Origin: Podocnemis expansa
Lineage: Eukaryota; Chordata; Testudines; Podocnemididae
Length of the DNA stretch: 64,000 nt
Direction: 5' to 3'
Assembly (NCBI GenBank): GCA_007922195.1
Contig: ML681997.1
Location: 10,896,717 to 10,960,716, forward strand
Shown here: in pieces, positions 32,905 through 45,039 of the stretch
Layout: every line of letters starts with the position of its first letter
How positions within the stretch are numbered: position 1 is the first letter of the stretch
Translations under genes and position numbers: made by a program
The notes under the pieces: model-generated
What the model saw: the letters and a program-made list of their open reading frames with translations, nothing else
The model's database searches: none
Told to the model about the DNA's origin: nothing

Positions 32905-34584
32905 GTAAGAACTAAACTTTCAGTACTTGCTTTAGATTGAAAATGATTGAAAGGATCAGTTTGTCTTGAAACAAGCTTTGAAATAAAATGCTTATTTTGA
33001 CATCTTGTAAAATGTCTACAGGGACTTTCCTATTAAACTCAGAAGCACTCTGACCTGATTTTAAACTTTAATTGGGATTTCAATGTAGTTTTAAAAATAA
33101 GATTCATTCCATAATTTCTTAGATGGATTGTGAGGGTCTTCTGGTCTACTGTGGAAACCAGACCACTTCATGTACTCAACCCTCAGTAGGGGATAAACTT
33201 TTTCTTTTTAAATCTGAAGGTTGTATTTAAGGTGGAATCAAAGTGATTTTACTTTGCTATTATTGTACTAATCTTTATTTTATTTTTTTTAAAAAATCAT
33301 TTTGTCTGTGGAGTGATGTGGTAGAGTCTGTCACTTAGGAGTCTTTAAATTAAGACTGGCTGTCTTTCTAAAAAATATGCTGTAGTTCACGGGCAAGTTA
33401 TTGGACTATGTAGATATCACTGGGTGAAATTCCATGGCATATGTTACTCAGAGATCAGATGAGTTGCTGAAAATGGGCCCTTCTGCTCTTAAAATTTTTG
33501 GAATCTCTAACCAATAAGAATTTAAATCCCAGTATTGCAGGCTTCTCTTGCCTGACCACATCTGTAAGGCCTGCCCATTATTTTTAAAATGCAGCAGCCG
33601 CCTTTGATATTCCCCTAATGCAGTCTGGACTAGTAAATTGCTGTGTCACCTCAGTCTCTGGAGTCCGTCTTGCTCTACTTATTGTGAGAAGTCCTGATTG
33701 GTTCTTCCACAGTGTGTGTCCAACAAGCAAGTTGCCCTCAACTCAGTGATTGAGTGCTTCTAGCCAGCCAATACCCTCAGTCCTGGATGCAACCGTACGA
33801 ACTTCCATCTTGGCAACGTTCAGTGCTGCCTGCTGAACCTTGCAAGCTCATATATTCATCAGTTTAACAAAGAAATTCAAAAGTACCAGCCTTATTACTT
33901 CAAATGAAGTCTTTGACACACTTCAAATCAAATCTACTGCTTTAGGTAAAATAAACAGATAAATTTATTAACTACAAAAGGATTTCAAGTGGTTATAAGC
34001 CAGAGGAAAGTAAGTCAGATTTGGTTAAGATAAATGAGAGCAAAACATTTCTAAACTAAGCTTAGCTCTTTATGTAACTTTACAACTTAGGTGTTTCTCA
34101 CCACAGGCAGACTGATTTCACTTGGGTCCACACTTCAGTCCATGGTGTCTGTGGATGGAAGTGGAAAAGAGAGAATGCCCTTTTTAAAATGTTCCTTCTC
34201 TCTTCTGGGGCTTCAACTCCCTACTTTAGGTTCATGTGACAAACTGTGTCTGCTGTGTCTGACTCTCCCAGTGTTTCTCAACCTTTAGTAAACTGGAGAA
34301 CACCTACAAGTATTAATTACTTTATGTTGAACACCCGTTGAAAATTTTCTTTAAAAAGCCAATATATACAGCTGTAATGTTCATAATATTTGTACACTAC
34401 ATGTTCTGACAGAAATTAGTCAGGAAACTGAATTAAGTAAAATTTTATGAATATAACATGCATTTTTTTCTAAAAAGTAGATGCATAAGAATTATACACA
34501 CAACTTGAAACAGAAAATATTATTGAAGTCTTACTGGGAATATTGGGCCTGCATGTTCAGACAAAATTCATCTACTCATGCAGT
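32905..34584. other. Start of the 19.4-kb intron, little recognisable
   Basis: AT-rich. From about 33690 to 34270 the phrases ataaatttattaactacaaaa and tcaagtggttataagcc resemble a common turtle interspersed repeat, family unknown. Near 34269 cagtgtttctcaacc looks like a hAT-type left end, but no matching right end was found. Confidence 0.4.
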
Positions 34585-34813
34585 TAAATTACAAAGAGGT
34601 AGCATTGTTAATCTACTTCAGCACAATAACCTGGGAGTCCTGGGGCACTTAAAAACTAACAAATTTATTTATCACGTGAATTTTCATGGGAGAAAATCCC
34701 ACTTTATCAGACGCTTTGAAGATGGGGGAACTGACAGAATGGGAGAAAATAAATCCAGGGAAGTGTAAGTCATGGATTCAGGCTTGGCCGTAAGTGTAAG
34801 TCTTGGGATCAGG

Positions 34814-34924
34814 CGTGCCAGAGCGGCTCAATAGAGCTGCTCTATTCAATGGTGCGTTTCACAGCGCCAGGTCCAAGCGCTGCTAATGGCAATGGGCACA
34901 CTCCGATCGTCATGTTACGGCCCT
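34814..34924 (-). mobile_element. Unnamed repeat, copy 2, with direct repeats
   Basis: cgtgccagagcggctcaatag to cggccct is flanked by the direct repeat tgggatcagg (34804-34813 and 34924-34933, sharing edge bases). The duplicated phrase belongs to the host Penelope tail, so the insert interrupts it. Strand is arbitrary. It matches 29515-29670. Confidence 0.6.
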
Positions 34925-35049
34925 GGGATCAGGTTATACTGTTACATTGCATTGCTTCAGGGTTTAATAGGGACTTTAGATTTTTCTCTCATTGCAACAG
35001 GTGATTTGACCTCATCTTCCTCGACAAGCTGTTCTCCAGTGCTTGAATC

Positions 35050-35165
35050 TTAATCAATCAATCAATCAAATCATAGGGCTGGAAGGGACCTCGTGAGATC
35101 ATCGAGTCCAACCCCCCGGGGCCTGAACCCAGGACCTTCTGCATATTAAGCAGGGGTGCTAGTGA
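35050..35165 (-). mobile_element. tRNA-headed SINE with CR1-like tail, antisense
   Basis: In reverse: tagcacccctgcttaatatg, aggtcctgggttcaggccc, ttggactcgatgatctcac, gaggtcccttccagcccta, ending in a (gatt)n run that reads (aatc)n at 35047-35066 on the + strand. The (gatt)n tail is the expected 3' microsatellite of a CR1-like retrotransposon. Confidence 0.75.
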
Positions 35166-35345
35166 CAACTGCTTTGATTTGCTTTTACAGTGTGACCTGA
35201 TCCCTTGACTTACACTCCCTTGCATTTATTTCCTCCCATTCTGTAATTCCCCCCCCCTTCAAAGCATCTGATAAAGTGGGATACAAAAGCTCATGCAATA
35301 AATAAATTTGTTAGTCTTTAAGTGCCACAGGACTCCTCGCTTGTT

Positions 35346-36225
35346 TGTTTTTTCATCACTTTACCGTAATTCCAGATTGGCCAAGGGAGGGAAGGTAATT
35401 CACTCCAGTGTCGCTTTGATCTTTTGTGGATACCTGGCCCAATACTTTGTTCTTGGAATGTTGAGCTGGGTTTGTTTTATGCATGTCTTACTGAGGTTTA
35501 AATTGCTATTCTGCTCCGCAGGGTTTTTCCTGGTTTTGTTTCAAGCCATGGGAACATAACTTTGGGAATATTACATAGCGTGGCTTCATAACTATACGCA
35601 TGACATTGCCACAAAACATATTACTATAGCAGTAACTCTCTGTGCATCTTAAGCATTCCAAAAACTTCTTACATTATACACTTTGCATTAAATAATAAAC
35701 AGTTACTCTACAAGGGTGATCAGGGGAGTTGCAGAGCATCGCACCACCACAGACAGATAAATTGGGAAAAGCTTTGCCATGGCAAATCAACAAAATCTGG
35801 GTAGCCCTTTTTTTTGACCTCTTCTGATTGGATTAAATGTTTTATTTTACTCAAAGAGCTAAGAAAACTGTGACTCCCTTCCCAGCCCACAGAGTGAGGT
35901 AATCCAATTTCATTATAATCTGTGAACAGGTTAAGTCTTTATCCAACTCAGCACAGTACACAAGCCCTAAGGTAGTGTCCAGACTCATCTCCTTCCTGGG
36001 ATTTGGGTTTATTGGTAACTCAGAAACAACAAAATGAACACAACATTGACATCAGCCTAAGCTTTCTACCCCAGTTAAACTCTTTCTGAGTTTCTCCTTG
36101 CTTTTATTTTCTCTGGGCTTTAAGGAATATTCCTACTCACTTAATATGAGGGTTAGGCTAAGTGGGTCCGGCTATCACCATGACTCAGCTACGCTGAATC
36201 TTAATGAAGGACTTTTACCACATGA
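35346..36225. other. Intron without recognisable feature
   Basis: Part of the 19.4-kb intron; no exon or clearly classifiable repeat. AT-rich, with tgtgacaaa-free text resembling old repeat sequence. Confidence 0.4.
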
Positions 36226-36233
36226 GTCTAAGG

Positions 36234-36437
36234 CAGGGATCTCATGGCCCATGAGCTTCATCAGGCTCCTAAAGCTATTTCCTGCAGCCCACAACACCAC
36301 TATCGTTACTGACATCTGAAGTGTAGTTGTATGAAAAAGTTTCAGTGGTACAGCCCTCCAGCTAACATACTCGTCCTCATGCAGCCCTGTACTAGTCCTC
36401 ATGCGACCCTTGTGGTGATTTGAGTTTGAGAGCCCTG
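36234..36437. mobile_element. hAT-type MITE with perfect 8-bp target duplication
   Basis: The ends CAGGGATCTCA and TGAGAGCCCTG are inverted repeats and the duplication gtctaagg flanks them at 36226-36233 and 36438-36445. The element is 204 bp. Confidence 0.9.
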
Positions 36438-36455
36438 GTCTAAGGTGACATAGAG

Positions 36456-36643
36456 CAGTGGTTTTCACAGCATGGCTGGGGACCTAGTACTGTGTAGCAG
36501 ACACTCAGGTGCTGGGTTGCGATGACCCCCTGCTGCTGCTACTGAAAGACTGGAATGCATTGCTCAAAGATGTAAGTGTTGAGTCATAGGCACAAATGAT
36601 TTCTTTCAACTGGCTCTTGAGAAGGAAAGTTTGAAAACCAGTG
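36456..36643. mobile_element. Probable hAT-type MITE
   Basis: The ends CAGTGGTTTTCAC and GTTTGAAAACCAGTG are inverted repeats. The flanks acatagag (36448-36455) and acacagaa (36644-36651) agree at 6 of 8 positions, as expected of an older 8-bp duplication. It begins 18 bp after the previous hAT element. Confidence 0.55.
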
Positions 36644-36689
36644 ACACAGAAAAGCCTTTCTTTGGAATGAGCCACTACGTTCTGTTCTT

Positions 36690-36873
36690 GAGAAGGAGAC
36701 CACTGAATTGAGAGGCGGGAGACAGTGGTTCTCTTCCTGACTCTGCCACTGGCCTTCAGGGTCACCTAGGCCAAGTCTGTGCCTCAGTTTTCCCATCTCT
36801 CTGAGGTAGCTAAAGCTACTAATCTCTGCTGTAAAGTGCTTTGAGATCTGCTGATGAGTAATGCTATCTAGGA
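36690..36873 (+). mobile_element. MIR-type SINE
   Basis: gacagtggttctcttcctgac, tctgccactggcc, caagtctgtgcctcagttttc, cccatctctctgagg and tgtaaagtgctttgagatc follow the order of a MIR/CORE SINE. Confidence 0.7.
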
Positions 36874-36879
36874 GTAAGT

Positions 36880-39030
36880 TTCCAAGGGGGTAGCTGCGTT
36901 AGTGTAGTCTTTAGAAGTGCAACCAGCCTCCTAAAGGTTTATAGTTCTTTATGAAAGAACATGCAGTTCACTTTTGTTGATGAAGCTGTATTGTATTTAT
37001 AGCACTGTGCTTTTATAGCTGAACTTTTTCTGTGCCTGCATACAGGTTTGCCCTAAGATTTTTAATTTCTGAGAACACTGTGTTGTCATACACTGCCTAC
37101 TTGGTTTCAGTTTTGAATGTTAACTGGGGTGAAATAATGTTGTAAAATACAAGCTTCCATATTTTTAAAAAATCATCTTTGCTCTTTGTCAGTAGTTTGG
37201 TACCAATTCATAAAATGGGTTTCAGTTTAAAAACTGAATTAAACATAGCATGTTTGCTGATATTATTTGAGAAAGTACTGTAAATTAAAAGAAAAATAAG
37301 GTTATTTTCTTCACAGTAAGTGCTCCCCACAATGTATTCAAGTAATCTTTGCCATAAATCTTTTGCTGGCTGCAGCTAGGAATAACATCTGCTTTGGATA
37401 GGTTACTGTATAACCGTGCATGGTGGCAGGGGTTTTTGCACCTACCTCTAAAGTGCCAGAAAAATGGCCACTGTGCTGGGGAATATATAGTGTTTTAATC
37501 CGGTGTGATAATTATTGTGTTCCCATCATAAGTGTGCCTTGGCTGTTCATTAATTTAGTAATCTCAGTTCTGTGTTCCACCATCCTTACATTGAGTGTGG
37601 GAACAGAGCAGAGGAGTCACCCAAGATGGCTTGAGCTTCCTATATAATGGGTCACATGGGAGCCTGTCTCATCTCTAATGTAAGTGGGGCAGCCTAAAGA
37701 GTATGCAATCCTGTGTGATTTCATGCTAGTGCAGGTTTCACATTATTGTAATGGAGTTCTGCATATCCCTTCTTTCATCTAATACAGCCCTGTACAGGGA
37801 GAGGAGAGGAATGGCTAATGCTGGGGCCAGCTTTATGCATGTGGGGAGCTGTCCTACACTATGCGAATTCTCTGCTGGGCACTTACAGCCAGAATCCAGT
37901 GCCGCATAGAGGCCGGAGTGAAAACAAGCTATAGGATTAGGGGATAACTGTGTGTTTGCTGAAATTAAGCATTTCTTTTATCAAATTAGAACTCATTTTC
38001 AAGCTGCTTTTTCCAATTTTAATTAGGTAAAACATAGCTATTAAATTTATACCCAAAGCATGCTTTGACACTAGTCCAAATTTTTCCTCCCAGTCATAAT
38101 TTTCAATTGAGGGTGGTAGATGCCTTTTTGAAAGATCTGTTCTAGCTCAACTAAGCTTAATGCAAGAGCCAGTGGATGAAAGTCTGTGGCCTGTGTTACA
38201 CAGGAAGTCAGGCTAGATCATCATAATGGATCCTTCCAGCCTTAAAATCTGTCAACTAACAAAGGAAAAATTATACACTGTTGAACTTGGATATCAACTT
38301 CTGCCACCCAGATGTATTAGCTTCTCAGCAACAAATTCAGCAGCACTATCCAATAAAAGAAAGGAAAAACAACAATTTAAATGGAGTGGGTACTAAATAA
38401 AACCCTGAGAAATGCCGTAAGGATATGTGTACTAGTTTTACATGTTAAAAATGAAAATTAGAAACCACATATGTATCTTATAATAATCATACATAGCTAT
38501 GTGAAGTAGCACTTTTGCTACTGCCAGTTGGCATAAATATGTTAATTTCAGTGGAAGCACCTGATTTCACCAGCAGAGGTTCTAGGCTACGTCCTGTAAT
38601 ACCGGTATGTGTCTGCATGGAAATATATGGGTGTGACTGCATGTGTTTATTATAGTTGGGGCCTAGTAGCACTGCATATTTTTATGGTTGCCTGATATTT
38701 TCCATTATAAAACTTTAAAATTACTTATAGCTGCCAAACTTTAAATATTTGGGCTGAATTTTCCAGCTCAGGTGTCTTCTTCCAAAGGTGGAGTTGTTTG
38801 GGTTTTTTTTGTTTTTTTGGGACAAGTTTTTGAAGGTGATATTTGCTTGTTTCTGAGGCTGATGCTAGGATCCATTGCTTTACCCATATTAAAAAGGTCC
38901 AGCAACCTTTTCTGTGAAAAACTGTAATGCCCCCATGCTCTGGAGCAAAGATTTGATATTTGGTCAGGAGATGACCTCTGTGTCAGAGAAGAGCCTTTTA
39001 CAAAACTAGTGAAAATCTACCCATGTTTGG
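36880..39030. other. Intron, mostly unrecognised, one CR1-like tail
   Basis: A degraded Penelope-tail trace occurs at 36881-36950 (ttccaagggggtagctgcg). At about 38165-38255 the text aggaagtcaggctagatcat and ggatccttccagcctt resembles a CR1-family 3' tail on the + strand. Nothing else recognised. Confidence 0.45.
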
Positions 39031-39039
39031 TGAAGTTCT

Positions 39040-40190
39040 ACACCTTGGACAGCCCCAGGTGAGACTTTAGATTTTAGCAACTTAATTCCCCAGAAATTCT
39101 GGACACTGGGCATGTGTCAGCCTAGTCGTCTTTGCCTCCAGCCAGAGGTCTAGGCTGGGGCAGGGCCGTGCACATGAACTGAGAGCAGGGAAACTGTCTC
39201 CCCTGTTCTCTTAAAGAGCCAACTTCTTTGGCCAGCCAGTGTGGAGGAGGAAGCTGTGGGAACAAGAGCAGATCTGCAGAGGGAGAAGATTTGGTGATAG
39301 GAGCCTGGATGCAGGAGACCGGGACTGAAGGCTGAGTGGGAGGTGGACAAAAAAACTGGGAATTGGAGCAGAAGGGAGATCGGAGGCTGAAGAGGGACAT
39401 GGTAGGGAGACTGAATGAGGCGCTGGGTCCTGGGGAGACTGAGAGTGGCTGTAAAAGGAGGTGAAGGTGTAGGAAAGGTACACCTTGCATTAGGTGGGCT
39501 TCTGTGGGAGAGCGGAGACTGACTGTGTAGAGACTGGAACAAGAAGCCGGGGAGAGAGATTGGAAGTGAAATTGGATGAGGTGCTCAGAGAGTAAATTGG
39601 GTCTAGGAGCCACAGGAAATGGGAAGCATGTGGGAAGGGCAACTGAAGGTTTGGTGGGGGGGGATTAGGGTGGTAAATCATATCAAATACAGGGTTAAGA
39701 CTAAGTACAAGGACCTGGGGAAGGAATGGAGGGAGGGTAGTCTGGACTGTTGAGACTGGAGTTTACTTGTCAAGGGACCTGGGATTGGGATGAGAACATA
39801 GAGTCCTGGGACTGGCTAAATGAAGAGAATGGGACTGGAGTGAGGAGCTGGGTGGGAATCAGACAGGACAGGGACAGGCTGGAGGGGACAGAATGGGTCC
39901 CCGTTATAGGGAGTCCTGGCTAGAACAAACTCTTGCAGTGCTGTGGAGTCTCATCAAGTCCTCTGCTGTCAGCAGATACCTGTGGAGCCCCTAGTAAAGC
40001 GTGTGTCGCATCCCCCACTAGTGGTGATCCACATAAAAGATGACAACCAGCTACTGCTCTCAGTTACTCAGTTATGTCAAGTGGCTGAGGCCTGTATAGT
40101 GACCTAAAGATTTCAACCCCCCTGACATCCCAGGTGGGTGCTAATACAATGCCCCAGAATGCAATGGGGGGTGTTCAATTTGTTTTTTAA
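39040..40190. repeat. Purine-rich strand-asymmetric repeat
   Basis: From about 39120 to 39900 the + strand is heavily G/A biased (gggagagactgaatg-type text repeated), which holds minus-strand ORFs open (for example 39122-39613). Compositional, Pro/Ser-rich translations without a domain argue against a gene. Possibly an old LINE 3' region or LTR; not identified. Confidence 0.45.
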
Positions 40191-40199
40191 AAGCTTAGG

Positions 40200-41530
40200 A
40201 AATTACCCACACAAAATTTTGTTAAAGAGTCCATCTCGTCCAGTGAATGAGGCACAGGTCCACTGAAAAAAATTGTATGTGACCATGTAATTAAAGTATA
40301 TGCACAAAGGGGCCACATTAAGTTTGCACGGGGAATTTTAATTTTAATTCTGAACTCTGAGTGCTTGACTGTGCAACCTTAATGCTTTTAACATTGTTTT
40401 TTTGCATGTAGTGTAATACGTGTATATGTGTGCGTTTGTGTGTGTCTATATAATATTGAAACGACAGCAAAACACAATCAAAAGTCAGTCTTATCAATAC
40501 AAGTCATTTCCAATGAACAACTTATTTCGCCTGAGGCCAGTAAACAACCTGAGGCAGATGGACAAATTAACAGAGTACTCAGTTTAGACCTTGGAATGAT
40601 TCTCTTAGATCATGGTGACAAGTTCAAATTTGCCATGTGGCAACAGCTGCAGAGAATGGACTTACACTTTCTTTGTATGTTTATACTTGGCTTATGCATT
40701 TCACAAAGGCATTGTCGGGTGAGTCACAGCTGAAGCATGGTTTGATGAAAGCTGGGAAGGGTTGGAAAACATAGTTCCCATAGAAAAATATCAGAGATCT
40801 GTTCTTAAAGTTACACAAATTTCTGTATGGGAGTGAAGAGACCATTAGAAGCTGTATCTTTCTGTCCTTTTCTTTCTTGCCTGTTAGGGATAGCAACAAA
40901 ATAAATAAAAGTATAAAATCTGATCTAAGATTTGGCCACTTTCTGAAATTCCTCTGATTACGAAAACATGCACTTTAGATTCCAGAACATCAGCTGTAAC
41001 CTTTTCTTAATTGCCAGTTATCAGTTAACAGCTGTACCCTTAAAATGAAATGCAACATGCACGCACACAAACAACCAAGTGTGTAAGGCTGAAAATGTAG
41101 ATGAAACAGTGTGCATAGGCAGCAAATGCCAGGTTTCAAAGAACACACACTCTTAAAAATTCATACCCTATATGCAGTGGAGCAACTGTGGCTTGCATGG
41201 ATTGAGAAAGTTGTCAGGGGCAGTGTTGCACATTACATAGACAGTGCAATCCTTTGGCCTCTCTCCCTGGTGTGCTATTACCAAGATTATGCTTTGTGTG
41301 CTAGCTTAATGATGAAGGATTTGCTCTTGAAGCTATTGTTTAATTATGCATGTCTGCAGACTCAGAAAGCCACCACAGTGATGGATCATGTTGAGAGGAT
41401 ATCTGCACAACCCCAAGCTTTCACAATGTAGATCTTTATAGATGGATGCTTTAACTGTGCAAAAAACACTTGAACCCGTATTTAAGTATGACATTTCAGC
41501 AGCGTCTTGCCTCCAGTGGCCCTTAACCCT
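40200..41530. other. Intron without recognisable feature
   Basis: AT-rich intronic sequence with a small gtgtgcgtttgtgtgtgtc stretch near 40428. No exon, RNA gene or repeat was recognised. Confidence 0.5.
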
Positions 41531-41546
41531 ACAGATTAGTCTACAG

Positions 41547-41765
41547 CAGTGTTTACCAACTACTGTGCCACAGCACACAGCTGTGCTGTCAGGGCTGAGC
41601 AAGTGTGCCACAAAATTTTTTGAAAATCTACTCCAAAGAGCTCTGGATTGGCTCAATGGCTCATGACTATTCATGAGTTCATTTGGAGACTATATGGTGG
41701 TGTGCCTCAAATTAATTAAAGGTAGCAAGGTGTGCCACAGCAGAAAAAAATGTTGGGAACCACTG
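41547..41765. mobile_element. hAT-type MITE with perfect 8-bp target duplication
   Basis: The ends CAGTGTTTACCAACT and GTTGGGAACCACTG are inverted repeats, flanked by gtctacag at 41539-41546 and 41766-41773. This fits the hAT target consensus (T at position 2, A at 7). The interior repeats tgtgccac near both ends. Confidence 0.92.
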
Positions 41766-42329
41766 GTCTACAGTCAAGTCCTTTCAGCATTCATTTTTGT
41801 GTCACACAAACATACTGTATGTTGAAAGCTGTTTTTCAATGCAGTTTCTTTCTGAGACTTCAAACAGTAAATACCATCCCTTCCAGCCCTAATATTCTGT
41901 GATTCTTAGATTTCTACACAGCTCACTCTGGAGTGACTTAGCAGTCATGCTATGTGCTCCTTGTTGGTTGCTTGGGTTTGCTTTCTCTGCTTTACTGAGA
42001 ACTGCGTGAATTTAGTGCATGTTCTGATGAGAGGATTTGCATCACACATTGTCTGCTTTGCGGCTCATAGCAAGAGGGATTGGTTTAAATAGATACAGGC
42101 TACAATCCCCAATGCAAGAATTGAAATATAGGGATGTTGCCAAGACAAGTTGCAGTTAAGGGTCCCAACAGCATGGTGTCATTCATCTTACACCCCCTTA
42201 AAGATGGCTCTCATCCATGGTCATTCAGCATTTCCTGTGTATTGGAGGCTTATCGCCCTGATCGCAGCAGATCTCCTTTTGAGAGAGAATTCTAAACAGG
42301 ATAGGCAGCACAGGAACATATAAAGACAG

Positions 42330-43745
42330 AAACACCACCAGAACCCCAGCCAGGGATGTTCTATCTACTACCTAAAATCCATAAAGAAGGAAACCCTGGA
42401 CACCCCATCATCTCAGGCATTGGCATTCTTACCACGGACCTATCTGGCTATGTGGACTCCCTCCTCAGACCCTATGTTATCAACATCCCTAGCTATCTTC
42501 AAGACACCATGGACTTCCTGAGGAAAATACAGTCCGTTGGTGAGCTTCCAGAAAACACCATTCTGGCCGCTATGGATGTAGAAGCTCTTTATACCAACAT
42601 CCCAAACAAGGATGGATTACAAGCTATTAGAAGAACTATACCAGATGATGCCACAGCACAGCTTGTGACTGAACTTTGTGACTTTGTGCTCACACCACAC
42701 AATCCATTGTCTATAGCCAAGCCCTAAGATATAACCGCATCTGCTCTGATCCCTCAGACAGAGACAGACATCTTGAGGATCTCTATCAAGCATTCTTGAA
42801 ACTACAGTACCCACCTGGGGAAGTAAGAAAATAAATTGACAGAGCTAGACGGGTTCCCTGAAGTCATCTGCTACAGAAGAGGCCCAAGAAAGAAAACAAC
42901 AGAACACTGCTAGTCACCACATACAACCCTCAAGTAAGGACCTACAGCCTATTCTAAAAGATGATCCCTCACTCTCTCAAGCCTTGGGAGACAGACCTCT
43001 CCTTGCCTACAGACAGCCACCCAATCTTAAACAGATACTCACCAGCAACTAGAGATCTAACAACAGAAACATTGAAACAGGCACACACCCCTGCAACAAA
43101 CCATGCTGCCAAGTCTGCCCACATATCTGCGCAACAGATACCATCGTTGGACCTAAAAAAGCCTGCTACTCCATCAAAGGCTCATTTTACCTGCTCATCT
43201 ACTAATGTGATCTATGCCATCATGTTCCAGAAATGCCCCAACACATTGGACAAACAGGACGATCCCTGCGCAAAAGAATAAATGGACATAGAACTGATAT
43301 CAGAAATCACAAAACAAAAAAACCAGTTGCTGAGCACTTCCATCTTTCTGATCACTCAATAAATGATTTGTAAATGACTGTCGTCAGAGATGTGACTGGG
43401 ACATCAAGACTTGAAAGAGAGACAGCTGAATTTGAATTGGTATGCAAATTAAATTCTGTGGAAGCAGGATTGAATCAAGACTATGGGTTATTTTCCAATT
43501 ACAAAAGGTAATTTGACTTCAGGCTTCCCATGGTTTGAACCTAACAACTGCTCTGATTTGCTGTTACTGTATGACCTGATCCTATGTTTTACACCTCCTT
43601 GCATTTATTTTCATTCCATTCTCTAAATTCACCCATCTTCGAAGCATCTGACAAAGTGGGATTTTCTCCTACGAAAGCTCATGCGAAAAATAAATCTGTT
43701 AGTCTTTAAGTGCTACATGAATCCTTGGGGTTTTTAGGCGTTAGA
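42330..43745 (+). mobile_element. Penelope-like element with RT fragment, internally deleted
   Basis: The ORF 42356-42727 encodes FYLLPKIHKEGNPGHPIIS and MDVEALYTNIP, the N-terminal and middle motifs of Penelope-type reverse transcriptase. At about 42705 it passes directly to YSQALRYNRICSDPSDRDRH, which normally lies after the catalytic RT core, so that core is missing. Downstream come TYNPQV, a Cys cluster and IGQTGRSLRKRINGH (GIY-YIG endonuclease, frame-shifted), then KPVAEHFHLSDHS and the tail ending near 43745. Confidence 0.85.
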
Positions 43746-43889
43746 AACCTCTCCTTCTTCACCACTTCTCAGAGATTGAAGATTTTTCCTTCTCCTGGAC
43801 AGTCTGAGTGAAATTGTCAAACCACCCTCTGAAACACAAAAATTATAGTAAAAGAGGATTTTAAGAATATGGACAACATCATAATAATA

Positions 43890-45020
43890 GGAACGACATC
43901 AGATTAAGGTAAAATGTTCTTCAGCACACAGGGAACCTTGTAGCCAGCAGTAGCTACTCTTCATACAGTAGGTCTGATCTGTGTCATTACAGGAAATTCT
44001 CTGGATTCGTCTCCATGGCAGATTGGTGTACAGAAAGCCCATGTGTGACTTGACTACAACAGAAGTCCCGGAGTGCATGGTATTCATGTCCACATGGCGA
44101 GTTGTTTTGCAGTAAATTGTACTGCAGATTCACCTCCTCACATCTGGCACACCCACTCACCATGCATACAAACTCTCAAGTCCATATTGTCATCTTTGGT
44201 CAAAGCAAGTTACATCAACAATGAACTGCTACAATGAGTGTATCGCACATGCATATTTGTCTCCTTGCATCAGCACTGCTCATACTCATCAAGGGTGCTT
44301 GTATTGATGCACAGTCCAGTGCACCATTCATAGATATGTCAGTGACCTGCCATCATCTTTTGGAAAGTTTTGGCAATGAACAGTGGGATCAGCTATGCAG
44401 AATGGGAGTAAGGGATTCAACTTTCCCACATGCAAGAGATCTCCATCCCATAATGTCATCTCTGTCGCAGAACTTTTGCTTCTTTTTTTGAAATTTCATG
44501 AACCTCAAGAGCCTACCTTGCTGTCTACCATCTCTGAAACGAGCATGGAGCGTTCATATCTCTGCACTGGTGTCATAAGTGTTGCAAGCACAGGATGCAC
44601 CATCCTCCTCTGGTATTCACAGAGCTGTAACTGAATCAGCATGGACATGATTATTTCTTGGTGGACAGATTGCTGTGGGGCATAAAAAGAATCAACTCAA
44701 GGGTTTGTTTAGGGGGTTTGGTTGGGTTGATATTTTGGCATTCATGGAGCAACTGCAAGATGGTGGAGCACCAATTCTGGGTCCAAGAAATGAGCACTTT
44801 TGGGTGAGATCATATTGTATTGCAGGCTTGGGATGACCGACCAGTGGTTGCAGAACTTTTGGATGTACAAGGCGACGTTCCTGGCTCTGTGTGCTGAGTT
44901 CACTCCAGACTGTAGGCTCTGGGACACCAACATGAAAGCTGCACTGACAGTGCAGAAAAGAATGGTGGTCATGCTGTGGTAATTTGCAAAGCCAAATTGC
45001 TACCAGTCAGTGGAAAATCA
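43890..45020 (+). mobile_element. PIF/Harbinger transposon remnant
   Basis: The frame 44830-45018 reads DQWLQNFWMYKATFLALCAE, MKAALTVQKRMVVMLW, a stop, then FAKPNCYQSVENHF. This matches the N-terminal part of Harbinger (HARBI1-like) nucleases as remembered in reptile genomes. The DDE catalytic part is missing; the copy is cut off by the antisense CR1 from about 45040. The upstream 43890-44700 is probably non-coding sequence of the same element. Confidence 0.7.
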
Positions 45021-45039
45021 CTTTGAAATTCAAAAAAAT

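Larger units (their letters stand above)
34585..35345. mobile_element. Penelope-tail inverted pair with two nested insertions
   Basis: Left arm 34585-34760 (antisense: gagtcctggggcacttaaa, ggagaaaatcccactttat) and right arm about 34925-35345 (sense: caggtgatttgacctc, tgtgacctgatcccttg, tgccacaggactcctcg). The left arm is interrupted by the repeat at 34814-34924 and the right arm by an antisense SINE at 35050-35165. The right arm has lost the stem-loop 3' half (gtgggatacaaaagctc). Confidence 0.75.

Noticed and set aside
39122..39613. 163-codon minus-strand ORF with three overlapping frames
   Set aside because: Strand-biased purine-rich DNA; all three frames are open and low in complexity.
41547..41765. 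Exon candidate from the ORF at 41442-41666
   Set aside because: The ORF spans a hAT MITE boundary and its flanking duplication, so it is not a gene.
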